Below, piece by piece: positions 6,488-13,655 of a DNA stretch of 20,095 nucleotides. The notes under the pieces are model-generated. The model was not told where the DNA came from. It worked only from the letters and a program-made list of their open reading frames with translations, and searched no databases. This DNA comes from Anaerolineales bacterium (GTDB lineage: Bacteria > Chloroflexota > Anaerolineae > Anaerolineales > JABWBV01), in assembly GCA_027019845.1 (NCBI GenBank), contig JALUWE010000023.1, positions 1-20,095 of the forward strand, in the 5' to 3' direction. The translations under genes were made by a program, and so were the position numbers. Each line of letters begins with the position of its first letter. The stretch's first letter is position 1.

Positions 6488-8272
6488 ATGCCCGAAAACA
6501 TACTCGTCGCCGTTGCCTGGCCCTATGCCAGCGCAAACATCCACGTCGGCAACATCACCGGCGCCTACCTGCCCGCCGACATCTTCGCCCGCTACCACCG
6601 GCTGAAAGGCAACCGCGTCATCATGGTCTCCGGCTCGGATTCCCACGGCACCCCGGTCACGGTGCGCGCCGACGCAGAAGGCAAAGACCCCGAAACCGTC
6701 TACAAAGAGTTCCACGCCCGCTTCCTGGAACTCTTCCAGAAAGCCGGTCTGGCCTACGACCTGTTCACCAGCACCCACACCGAAAACCACTTCAAAGTCT
6801 CCCAGAGCATCTTCCTGGCGCTGCAAAAGAGCGGCTACCTGTACCGGGAGACCCAGCAACAATGGTACTCCCCCGATGAAGGGCGTTTCCTGCCCGACCG
6901 TTACGTGGAGGGCACCTGCTACATCTGCGGCTACGAAAACGCGCGCGGCGACCAGTGCGACAACTGCGGCAACCTGTTGGACGCCAACCAGCTGATCAAC
7001 CCGCGCTCCAAAATCGGCGGCGGCACCCCCGAGCTGCGCGAAACCGAGCACTTCTTCTTCGACCTGGGCAAACTGCAACCCGCCATCATCGACTTCCTGA
7101 GAGCCAGAAAGGCGTACTGGCGCCCGAACGTGGTGCGCCAATCCCTGGGCTGGATCGAGGCCGAGGGCCTGCGCGGCAGCCCGATCACCCGCGACCTCGA
7201 CTGGGGCATCCCCATCCCGCTCGAAGGCTGGGAGGGCAAATGCCTGTACGTCTGGTTCGAAGCCGTGATCGGCTACCTGTCCGCGGCGGTCGAATGGGCG
7301 CAACTCAACGGCCAGCCCGACGCCTGGCACGACTGGTGGTACAACCCCGACGCCAAAACCTACTACTTCATCGGCAAAGACAACATCCCCTTCCACGCCA
7401 TCCGCTGGCCCGCGCAGCTGATCGGCGCGGGGGAATGGTTCGCCAAAATCTTCGAGGGCCTCGAAGGCAAACGCCTCACCCTGCCCTACGACGTGCCCGC
7501 CAACGAATTCATGAACCTGGAAGGCCGCAAAATTTCCGGCAGCCGCAACTGGGTGGTGGACGGCCTCGATTTCCTCCAACGCTACGACCCCGACCCCCTG
7601 CGCTATTACCTGACCACCAACATGCCCGAAACCCGCGACTCCGACTGGGACTGGGGCGAATTCGTGGCCCGCAACAACAACGAACTGGTCGCCACCTGGG
7701 GCAACCTGGCCAACCGCGTGCTCTCCTTCGCGCACAAACACTGGGACGGCCACGTTCCCGAACCGGGCAGCCTGCGCCCCGCAGACCAGGCATTGCTGGC
7801 CGCCATCGAAGCCGGTTTCGAGACCGTCGGCAGCCTGATCGAGCGCGTCCGCCTGCGCGCCGCGCTGCAAGAAGCCATGCGCCTGGCCGGGGAGGTCAAC
7901 AAATACCTCGACCAGGCCGCGCCCTGGTTCGAGATCAAAAGCGATAAAAACCAGGCCGCCAAATCCGTCTACACCGCCCTGCGCGCCATCGACAGCCTGA
8001 AAACCCTGCTGTCCCCCTTCCTGCCCTTCACCAGCGAGCGGCTGCACACCTTCCTGGGCTACGACGCCCCCCTCTTCGGCCAGCAAACCGTCGAGAGCGT
8101 GCAGGACGCGCTGGGCGAGCACACCGCGCTGCGTTACCTGCCCGCCGGGGCCAGCGGCCAATGGCAGCCCAGCCAGCTTCAGCCGGGCATCCCCATCCAA
8201 AAACCGGCCCCGCTCTTCAAAAAACTCGACCCCGAGGTGGCCGAACAGGAACGCGCCCGGTTGGGGGAGTGA
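6488..8272 (+). CDS. metG: Methionyl-tRNA synthetase
   Basis: This 594-residue class I aminoacyl-tRNA synthetase charges tRNA-Met. The HIGH motif appears as HVGN (19-22) and the KMSKS loop as KISGS (348-352). A zinc knuckle has Cys144, Cys147, Cys157 and Cys160 in the connective domain. GSDSHGTP (about 49-56) and KDNIPFHAIRWPA (about 298-310) are further MetRS blocks, and a helical anticodon-binding domain fills about 390-560. The C-terminal EMAP-type tRNA-binding domain of longer bacterial MetRS is absent, so the protein is probably of the shorter monomer type. GGAGGA lies about 7 nt before the ATG at 6488. It is preceded by a Met-rich leader ORF and attenuator, which suggests control by the level of charged tRNA-Met. 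Confidence 0.97.
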   Translation: MPENILVAVAWPYASANIHVGNITGAYLPADIFARYHRLKGNRVIMVSGSDSHGTPVTVRADAEGKDPETVYKEFHARFLELFQKAGLAYDLFTSTHTENHFKVSQSIFLALQKSGYLYRETQQQWYSPDEGRFLPDRYVEGTCYICGYENARGDQCDNCGNLLDANQLINPRSKIGGGTPELRETEHFFFDLGKLQPAIIDFLRARKAYWRPNVVRQSLGWIEAEGLRGSPITRDLDWGIPIPLEGWEGKCLYVWFEAVIGYLSAAVEWAQLNGQPDAWHDWWYNPDAKTYYFIGKDNIPFHAIRWPAQLIGAGEWFAKIFEGLEGKRLTLPYDVPANEFMNLEGRKISGSRNWVVDGLDFLQRYDPDPLRYYLTTNMPETRDSDWDWGEFVARNNNELVATWGNLANRVLSFAHKHWDGHVPEPGSLRPADQALLAAIEAGFETVGSLIERVRLRAALQEAMRLAGEVNKYLDQAAPWFEIKSDKNQAAKSVYTALRAIDSLKTLLSPFLPFTSERLHTFLGYDAPLFGQQTVESVQDALGEHTALRYLPAGASGQWQPSQLQPGIPIQKPAPLFKKLDPEVAEQERARLGE

Positions 8273-8305
8273 AGAGGGGAGGAGGGGCAACGCGGATCAC
8301 AACCT

Positions 8306-8824
8306 TCACCTTTCCTTTTCCTCCAGATACGCCAATAAAATCAGCAGCGCGGCGCGGGCCGATTCCTCCTTGTTCCCCACCCGGTCCCGCTGCCAGACAA
8401 ACCGCTGCGCGCGGACCCCAGCCGGGGTGCTGATCCCGATCCAGGTCAACCCCACCGGCTTTTCGGGCGTCCCCCCGCCCGGCCCGGCGATGCCGGTCAC
8501 GCTCAGGCCGAGGTCCGCCCCCAGCAGGCCGCGCACCCCCTGCGCCATCTCGCAGGCCGTCTGCTCACTCACCGCGCCGTAGCGCTCGATGGTCTCGGGC
8601 CTCACGCCCAGCAGCCCGATTTTGGCCTGGTTGGCATAACTCACCACCCCGCCCAGGTAGTAGTCCGAAGAACCGGGCACATTGGTGATCAGATGCCCGA
8701 TCAGCCCGCCGGTGCAGGATTCCGCGGTCGCCAGCGTCAGCCCGCGGGCGCGCAACAGGGGCGCAATGACCCTTTCGGGGGAATGGGGGCTAACAAATGG
8801 GGAGTTAGAGATAGAACCCTTCAA
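8306..8824 (-). CDS. pncC: Nicotinamide-nucleotide amidohydrolase (CinA C-terminal domain family)
   Basis: This 172-residue protein corresponds to the stand-alone CinA C-terminal domain, which deamidates nicotinamide mononucleotide to nicotinate mononucleotide for NAD recycling. The catalytic motif TLATAESCTGGLIGHLIT is present with Ser36 and Cys37, followed by PGSSDYYLGGVVSYANQAKIGLLGV, the GAVSEQTACEMAQGVR helix, and the glycine-rich SVTGIAGPGGGTPEKPVGLTWIGI loop. The N-terminal molybdopterin-binding-like domain of full CinA is absent. The start is a TTG (complement of 8822-8824), with AGAAAGG about 7 nt upstream; no ATG or GTG is available that keeps the first helix, so the exact start is tentative. 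It is convergent with metG, with 33 nt between the stops, and has no obvious operon partner. Confidence 0.93.
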   Translation of the reverse strand: MKGSISNSPFVSPHSPERVIAPLLRARGLTLATAESCTGGLIGHLITNVPGSSDYYLGGVVSYANQAKIGLLGVRPETIERYGAVSEQTACEMAQGVRGLLGADLGLSVTGIAGPGGGTPEKPVGLTWIGISTPAGVRAQRFVWQRDRVGNKEESARAALLILLAYLEEKER

Positions 8825-9132
8825 CGCTCGACCTTTCTCGATTCAACCTTCACCATCCTTCGACTAAAGGGAGATTCTTCGGTCGCTTCGCTCTCTCAGA
8901 ATGACAACCCAATATCCATCCTTTGACTACGAGTGGACTTCGTCCGCCCTCCGCTCAGGATGTAATACCCAATACCCTATCCCCACTCCCTATCCCCACT
9001 CCCTATCCCTATCCCTATCCCTATCCCTATCCCTATCCCTATCTCCACCCCCCATCCTTCGACTTCAAGCGAACGGAGTTCGGTACGAACTCTATTCGCC
9101 CTTTCGCTCAGGATGCCATTCACAATTCACAA
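8825..9132. repeat. Repeat-filled gap: REP-like hairpins, CCCTAT hexamers and CACAATT heptamers
   Basis: No gene is visible. In order: a composite element from about 8854 to 8904 whose second half, ATTCTTCGG...CTCAGAAT, is a palindrome; a short hairpin element at 8917-8962 with inner GTGGAC-TTC-GTCCGC; a CCCTAT hexamer tract at 8975-9042, with ccccact interruptions first and then seven perfect units; a long hairpin element at 9053-9115 with inner GAGTTC-GGTAC-GAACTC; and the start of a CACAATT/CACCATT tract that runs to about 9150. All hairpin elements here and in the other gaps point the same way along the + strand. Confidence 0.85.
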
Positions 9133-9160
9133 TTCACCATTCACAATTCTCGATTAAAAT
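9133..9160 (+). promoter_or_regulatory. Possible uvrC promoter, giving a leaderless mRNA
   Basis: TAAAAT (9155-9160) is a good -10 box and lies 7 nt before the uvrC ATG. TTCACC (9133-9138) at 16 bp spacing could be the -35 box, and it is part of the CACAATT/CACCATT tract. No Shine-Dalgarno sequence is present, which agrees with a leaderless start. Confidence 0.45.
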
Positions 9161-9166
9161 TCTACC

Positions 9167-11035
9167 ATGCCCGCCCCCGAACACCTGCGCACGCTGCTGG
9201 ACACCATCCCCCCCAAGCCCGGCTGTTACCTGATGAAGAACGACAAAGGGGAGATCATCTACGTCGGCAAGGCGGTCAATTTGCGCGCCCGGGTGCGGTC
9301 ATACTTTCACGCCAGCGCGCAGCACAGCCGCAAAACCCGGCGGCTGGTGCAAAACATCGCGGACATCGAGTGGATCGTAGTGGCCTCCGAACTGGAAGCC
9401 CTGATCCTGGAGATGAACCTGATCAAAAAACACCGCCCAAAGTACAACGTGCGCCTGAAGGACGACAAACGCTACCCCTACGTCAAAGTGCATTGGGCCG
9501 ATCCCTTCCCCAAAGTGACCGTGACGCGCAACATGCAAAACGACGGCTCGCGCTACTTCGGGCCGTATACCAGCGTGTGGGCCGTTCACCAGACGCTGAA
9601 CGTGCTGCGCAAAATCTTCCCCTACCTGACCTGCGACCGCAAGATCACCGGCCAGGACGAGCGCGCCTGCCTGTACTACGACATCAAACTGTGCAACGCG
9701 CCCTGCATCGGCGCGGTCTCCCAACAGGAATACCGCCAGATGATCCAGGATTTGATGGACTTTCTGAACGGGCGCACCGGCCCCATCGTCGAACGCCTGC
9801 GCGACGAGATGCTGGAGGCCTCCGAACGGCTGGAGTTCGAGAAAGCCGCGGTCAAGCGCGACCAGATTCAGGCCATCGAGACCGTGGTCCGCCGCCAAAA
9901 AGTGGTCTCACCGGATTACGTGGATTCGGACGTGATCGCCATGGCGCGCTCGGACCGGGAGGCCTGCGTGCAGGTGTTCTTCATCCGGGGCGGCAAGCTG
10001 ATCGGTCGCGAGTACTTCCTGCTCGAAGGCACCGACGACACCCCGGACGCGGAGGTGATGGCAAAGTTCATGGGGCAGTTCTACGATCAGGCCCCCAGCG
10101 TGCCCCCCCAGGTGCTGCTGCCGCACGAAATGGAAGAGGCCAACATCATCCGGCAGTGGCTGAAAACCAAACGCGGCGGGGAAAAAGTCGAAATTCTGAT
10201 CCCCCGGCACGGGCAGCAAAAAGACCTGGTGCAAATGGCCGCGGAAAACGCCGCGGACACGCTGGCCGCGTTGCGCGCCCAGTGGGAAGCCGACCGGCAC
10301 AAACAGACCCAATCCCTGGCAGAACTGCAAACCGCACTGGGCATGGCACATCCGCCCAACCGGATCGAGTGCTACGACATTTCCACCACCCAGGGCACTG
10401 CCGCGGTGGGCAGCATGGTGGTTTTCCAGCAGGGCGTGCCCAACAAAAAGCACTACCGCCGCTTCAACATCCGCTCGGTGCAAGGGCCGGACGATTTCGC
10501 CAGCATGGAAGAGGTGCTCACCCGCCGTTTCAAACGCTGGCAGGCCGCGCAGCAAGCACGGCAAAGCCAGGCCCCCGGCAAGAAGCCCGATCCCGCGTTC
10601 GCCCGGCTGCCCGATTTGCTGATCGTGGACGGCGGCAAAGGGCAGTTGAGCCGGGCTGTGAAAGTGCTGGAAGCGTTCGAGCTTTTCGGGAAATTCAAGG
10701 TGATCGGGCTGGCAAAACGGGAGGAGGAGATTTTCGTGCCGGGCAGACCCAGGCCGATCATACTACCGCGCGGCTCGCAGGGGCTGTTTCTGGTGCAGCG
10801 CATTCGCGACGAGGCGCATCGTTTTGCAATCCGCGCACATCGCAAACGTCGTGATAAAATTGGTATCGCTTCGCAGTTGGAAGCCATTCCAGGAGTAGGC
10901 CCATCTCGCCGGAAAGTCTTGCTCAGACACTTCGGCTCCATCGACAAAATCAGGCAGGCTTCGGTCGAAGAACTGGCCGCGGTGCCAGGGATCGCGCCGA
11001 AGCTGGCCGCGAATATCAAAAGTCACCTGGAGTAA
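9167..11035 (+). CDS. uvrC: UvrABC nucleotide excision repair endonuclease subunit C
   Basis: This 622-residue subunit makes the two incisions around bulky DNA lesions after UvrA-UvrB recognition. The N-terminal GIY-YIG nuclease is seen as PGCYLMKNDKGEIIYVGKAVNLRARVRSYF (about 18-47). Next comes the YFGPYTS...ICNAPC-like region with Cys residues, here CLYYDIKLCNAPCIG. A UVR domain (about 205-240) is followed by the RNase H-like nuclease, with IECYDISTTQGTAAVGSMVVF and LLIVDGGKGQL carrying acidic residues, and tandem helix-hairpin-helix motifs end the protein (AIPGVGPSRRKVLL...AVPGIAPKLAANI). The ATG at 9167 fits the family start; it lacks a Shine-Dalgarno sequence and may be leaderless. A receiver-domain gene follows 2 nt after the stop. 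Confidence 0.97.
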   Translation: MPAPEHLRTLLDTIPPKPGCYLMKNDKGEIIYVGKAVNLRARVRSYFHASAQHSRKTRRLVQNIADIEWIVVASELEALILEMNLIKKHRPKYNVRLKDDKRYPYVKVHWADPFPKVTVTRNMQNDGSRYFGPYTSVWAVHQTLNVLRKIFPYLTCDRKITGQDERACLYYDIKLCNAPCIGAVSQQEYRQMIQDLMDFLNGRTGPIVERLRDEMLEASERLEFEKAAVKRDQIQAIETVVRRQKVVSPDYVDSDVIAMARSDREACVQVFFIRGGKLIGREYFLLEGTDDTPDAEVMAKFMGQFYDQAPSVPPQVLLPHEMEEANIIRQWLKTKRGGEKVEILIPRHGQQKDLVQMAAENAADTLAALRAQWEADRHKQTQSLAELQTALGMAHPPNRIECYDISTTQGTAAVGSMVVFQQGVPNKKHYRRFNIRSVQGPDDFASMEEVLTRRFKRWQAAQQARQSQAPGKKPDPAFARLPDLLIVDGGKGQLSRAVKVLEAFELFGKFKVIGLAKREEEIFVPGRPRPIILPRGSQGLFLVQRIRDEAHRFAIRAHRKRRDKIGIASQLEAIPGVGPSRRKVLLRHFGSIDKIRQASVEELAAVPGIAPKLAANIKSHLE

Positions 11036-11037
11036 GC

Positions 11038-11427
11038 ATGAAAGTCGCATGGACAATTGACGACGACGCCGAGGTGGGGTACATCATCCGCCTGATGTTG
11101 CGAACGATGGGCTTTGAGGCGCGCTCTTTTCTGTATCCCAGAGAGCCTGTGCAATTGATGATGAAGGGGACCGTCCCCGACCTGATCGTACTGGATTTGA
11201 ACATGCCCGGCGTGAGCGGGATCGAAGTCCTGGAGTTCATCCGCAGCCGGGAAGAATGGGACCACATCCCGATCATTATGCTGTCCGTGGAGAGCGCGGA
11301 AGAACAGGTCGAACGCTCGATGGAATTGGGCGCGGACGGCTATATTTTCAAGCCAATGACCATGGACGAACTCTCGGATGCCATCGATCGGGCCATCCGG
11401 CTGCGCGGCAAAAAACAAGTTTCTTGA
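11038..11427 (+). CDS. Single-domain response regulator (CheY-like receiver)
   Basis: This 129-residue protein consists of one receiver domain with no output domain. The phosphorylation site is Asp53 in LIVLDLNMPG. The acidic metal-binding pocket is Asp8-Asp9-Asp10, the switch residue is Ser83 in MLSVES, and the conserved Lys is Lys105 in IFKPMT. The start ATG lies 2 nt behind the uvrC stop, with GGAG inside the end of uvrC, so it is probably co-transcribed and coupled. Its kinase partner is not adjacent; the nearest is 5 kb away with its own regulator. The output is unknown and would be by protein contact or phosphorelay. The link to DNA repair is positional only. Confidence 0.92.
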   Translation: MKVAWTIDDDAEVGYIIRLMLRTMGFEARSFLYPREPVQLMMKGTVPDLIVLDLNMPGVSGIEVLEFIRSREEWDHIPIIMLSVESAEEQVERSMELGADGYIFKPMTMDELSDAIDRAIRLRGKKQVS

Positions 11428-11439
11428 AGGAGAAATTGC

Positions 11440-11592
11440 GTGGCGAAGGCGAAAAAGAAAAAGAAGAAGCAACCGAAGCCTGTTTCCAGACGAGAGCAAC
11501 GCAAGATGCGCACGCAGCAAGTGATCGCCATCGTGATCGCGGTGCTCATCATTCTGGCCTTTACGCTTCAGCTGCTGGCCCCCGCGTTTTGA
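11440..11592 (+). CDS. Small lysine-rich single-pass membrane protein (hypothetical)
   Basis: A 50-residue ORF begins at GTG 11440 with a strong GAAGGAG at 11426-11432 (7 nt spacing) and ends at TGA 11592. Residues 2-24 are very basic, with six consecutive Lys at 5-10 and then RREQRKMR. Residues 28-47 are a single hydrophobic helix (VIAIVIAVLIILAFTLQLL). The charge pattern predicts an inner-membrane protein with a cytoplasmic basic tail that could touch nucleic acid or acidic phospholipid. It follows the receiver gene by 12 nt, so a uvrC-receiver-small protein transcript is likely. I do not recognise a family; short basic-TM proteins of this sort are common and easily missed. The ribosome site makes translation likely. 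Confidence 0.72.
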   Translation: MAKAKKKKKKQPKPVSRREQRKMRTQQVIAIVIAVLIILAFTLQLLAPAF

Positions 11593-11605
11593 TCATCGCT
11601 CAACA

Positions 11606-13636
11606 TCACCACTCCAGCAAGGCTGCCATCTCCTGGCGCAACCTCTCCACCCCCGGGATGACGGCCTCCATCAAGCCGTGGTTGTAGGGGATGGGTAGAT
11701 CGCGGCTGCACACCCGGCGCAGGGGCGCGTCCAGGTCGGTAAAGGCTTCGGCAGCCACGGTGGCGATGATTTCCCCCGCGAACCCGGCGGTGCGCGTGTC
11801 CTCGTGCGCTACCAGCAGCTTGCCGGTTTTGCGCAGGGAGGCCAGCACCGCGGCTTTGTCCCACGGCACGATGGTGCGCAGGTCGATGATCTCGATCTGC
11901 TCCCCGAAGGGCTGCGCGGCCTCGACGCAGCGGTGCAGCATCTCCCCCCAACTGACCACCGTCAGGGAACGACCTTCTTGCACCACCGCGGCCACGCCAA
12001 ACGGCAGGGTGTAGTCGTCGCCGGGGTAGGGCCGCCGCGCGGGGGGGGTGTCATACAGCGCGCGGTGCTCCAGGAAGATGGTGGGGTCGTTTTCGCGCAG
12101 CGCGGTGCGCAGCAATCCGGCTGCATCCGCCGCGTTGGAGGGGAAGGCCACCCGCCAGCCGGGCAGGTGCGCGTAACTGGCCTCGTCTGTGACCGAGTGC
12201 CAGGGGTCGCCGGTGCGTTTGCTGTACCCGACCGGGATGCGCACCACCACCGGCGCGTGGAATTTGCCCGCGGTGCGCCAGCGCAGCCAGCCCAGATCGT
12301 GCATCTGCTCGTAGGCCGGGTCTGCATATTTGCGGAACTGGATTTCGGGCAGCGGGCGCAGCCCGGCCAGGGCCATGCCAATTGCCCGTCCCAGGATGCC
12401 CTCTTCGGACAGGGAGGTGTCGAAGACGCGCTGTTCCCCGAATTTGGCCTGTAAGCCCAGGGTGACGCGGTGTACGCCCCCGCGCGGCCCGACGTCCTCG
12501 CCGAAGACCAGCAGCCGGGGGTTGGCGGCCAGCTCGCTTTCCAGCACCCGGCGCACGGCCTCGGACAGGTTGACGCGCGGCCCGCGGGGGGTGGGGGAAC
12601 CGGCGGGAACCGGCGGGGCCTCGCGGGTGGGCGGATGCTCGAACAGGTGGTCGCCCACGCTGGCGGGGTCGGGTTCGGGCTGCTGGAGGGCGGCCTGGGC
12701 CGCGGTGCGGATTTCCTCGTCCACTTCGGCCTGGAGCGCGTCCCAATCCACCTGGTCTTGCAGAAACTGGCGCAGATGCAGGAGGGGGTCTTGCGCCTGT
12801 TCCGCGGCGATCTGTTCGGAGGTTTTGTAGGCGGTCTGGTCCTCGCCGAAGGTGTGGCCGGTCAGGCGGGGGACGGTCAGGCGCAGCAGGCAGGGGCCGT
12901 TTCCGCCGCGCACGTGGGCTACTGCCCGGTGGACAAGGGCCGCGGTTTGGGGGGGATCGTAGCCGGGGCCGGAGAGCACGTGCAGGTTGCGGAAGCTCTT
13001 CAGGTTGGCCGCGATGTCGCCGCCTGGGGTCTGAAAACGATGGGGGACGGAGATGCCGTAGCCGTTGTCTTCGATGAAAAAGAGCAGGGGCAGTTGCAGG
13101 GTGGTGGCGATGGTGAGGGCGGCCCAGAAGCCGTTGGCCGCCACCGAGCCGTCGCCGCCGAGGGCCGCGGCGATGGCGCCCTGCCACGATTCGTCCTCAA
13201 GAACGTTCTGGTGGTAGGTGACGGCCTGTGCCCAGCCGGCCGCGGGGGTGTATTGCGCGCCCACGTCGCCGGAGGCGGGCAGCACCTCGGCGCGGCCGCG
13301 GCGGTGCAGGGCGTACATCACACCCACGTCCCGGCCCTCGGTCAGGGAGCCGGTGCGCGCCATGCCGCCGGCCAGGGCCTCGCGCAGGGTCAGCCCGCTG
13401 GCGAGCATGAAGGGCCGCGAGCGGTAGTACACCGTGGCCGCGTCGTGCGGGTGGTCGAGCGCCAGCCCGAGCAGCACCTGGCTGAGTTCGTGGCCTTTGG
13501 CCGAAAACTGGTAGGCGATTTTTCCCTCGGGCACCAGCTCGGTCTCCTCGAAGGTGTCCAGCAGGCGGGATGTCAGGACCAGGCGGGCTACCAGGGGCCA
13601 GTCGATGTTGGGGGAGGGGGAGGATGATTTCGGCAT
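11606..13636 (-). CDS. Fused alpha-beta E1 component of a 2-oxoacid dehydrogenase (thiamine diphosphate)
   Basis: This 676-residue protein joins the E1 alpha and beta chains, which decarboxylate a 2-oxoacid on thiamine diphosphate and pass the acyl group to E2 lipoate. The alpha half (about 1-300) has YYRSRPFMLASGL, and the ThDP motif GDGS (161-164) through EDNGYGIS (about 189-196). After a proline-rich linker (about 320-350), the beta half has NLSEAVRRVLESEL, FGEDVGPRGGVHRVT, FDTSLSEEGILGRAIGMALAGLRP, PWHSVTDEASYAHLPGWRVAFPS and the C-terminal RDLPIPYN. Overall it most resembles branched-chain/pyruvate E1 fusions; the substrate cannot be settled here. No E2 or E3 gene lies in the window. It starts at ATG without a good Shine-Dalgarno sequence, 19 nt behind the patatin gene, suggesting one transcript. 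Confidence 0.92.
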   Translation of the reverse strand: MPKSSSPSPNIDWPLVARLVLTSRLLDTFEETELVPEGKIAYQFSAKGHELSQVLLGLALDHPHDAATVYYRSRPFMLASGLTLREALAGGMARTGSLTEGRDVGVMYALHRRGRAEVLPASGDVGAQYTPAAGWAQAVTYHQNVLEDESWQGAIAAALGGDGSVAANGFWAALTIATTLQLPLLFFIEDNGYGISVPHRFQTPGGDIAANLKSFRNLHVLSGPGYDPPQTAALVHRAVAHVRGGNGPCLLRLTVPRLTGHTFGEDQTAYKTSEQIAAEQAQDPLLHLRQFLQDQVDWDALQAEVDEEIRTAAQAALQQPEPDPASVGDHLFEHPPTREAPPVPAGSPTPRGPRVNLSEAVRRVLESELAANPRLLVFGEDVGPRGGVHRVTLGLQAKFGEQRVFDTSLSEEGILGRAIGMALAGLRPLPEIQFRKYADPAYEQMHDLGWLRWRTAGKFHAPVVVRIPVGYSKRTGDPWHSVTDEASYAHLPGWRVAFPSNAADAAGLLRTALRENDPTIFLEHRALYDTPPARRPYPGDDYTLPFGVAAVVQEGRSLTVVSWGEMLHRCVEAAQPFGEQIEIIDLRTIVPWDKAAVLASLRKTGKLLVAHEDTRTAGFAGEIIATVAAEAFTDLDAPLRRVCSRDLPIPYNHGLMEAVIPGVERLRQEMAALLEW

Positions 13637-13655
13637 GGGAGATGAACGTTGAAAA

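Noticed and set aside
6398..8290. Long open frame (630 codons) on the - strand opposite metG
   Set aside because: It is a mirror of the high-G+C codon pattern of metG, whose catalytic motifs are certain; the translation has no recognisable domain.
8975..9042. CCCTAT tract as a telomere-like or origin element
   Set aside because: It is internal, short, and one of several unrelated microsatellites; no DnaA boxes or chromosome end features are seen.
8923..10854. Long open frame (643 codons) on the + strand overlapping uvrC in another frame
   Set aside because: It begins in tandem repeats (PYPYPYPY from CCCTAT) and then is an Arg/Gly/Pro-rich shadow of uvrC.
12470..13627. Open frame opposite the fused E1
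   Set aside because: Gly-rich shadow of the E1 gene in high-G+C DNA, with no domain or ribosome site.
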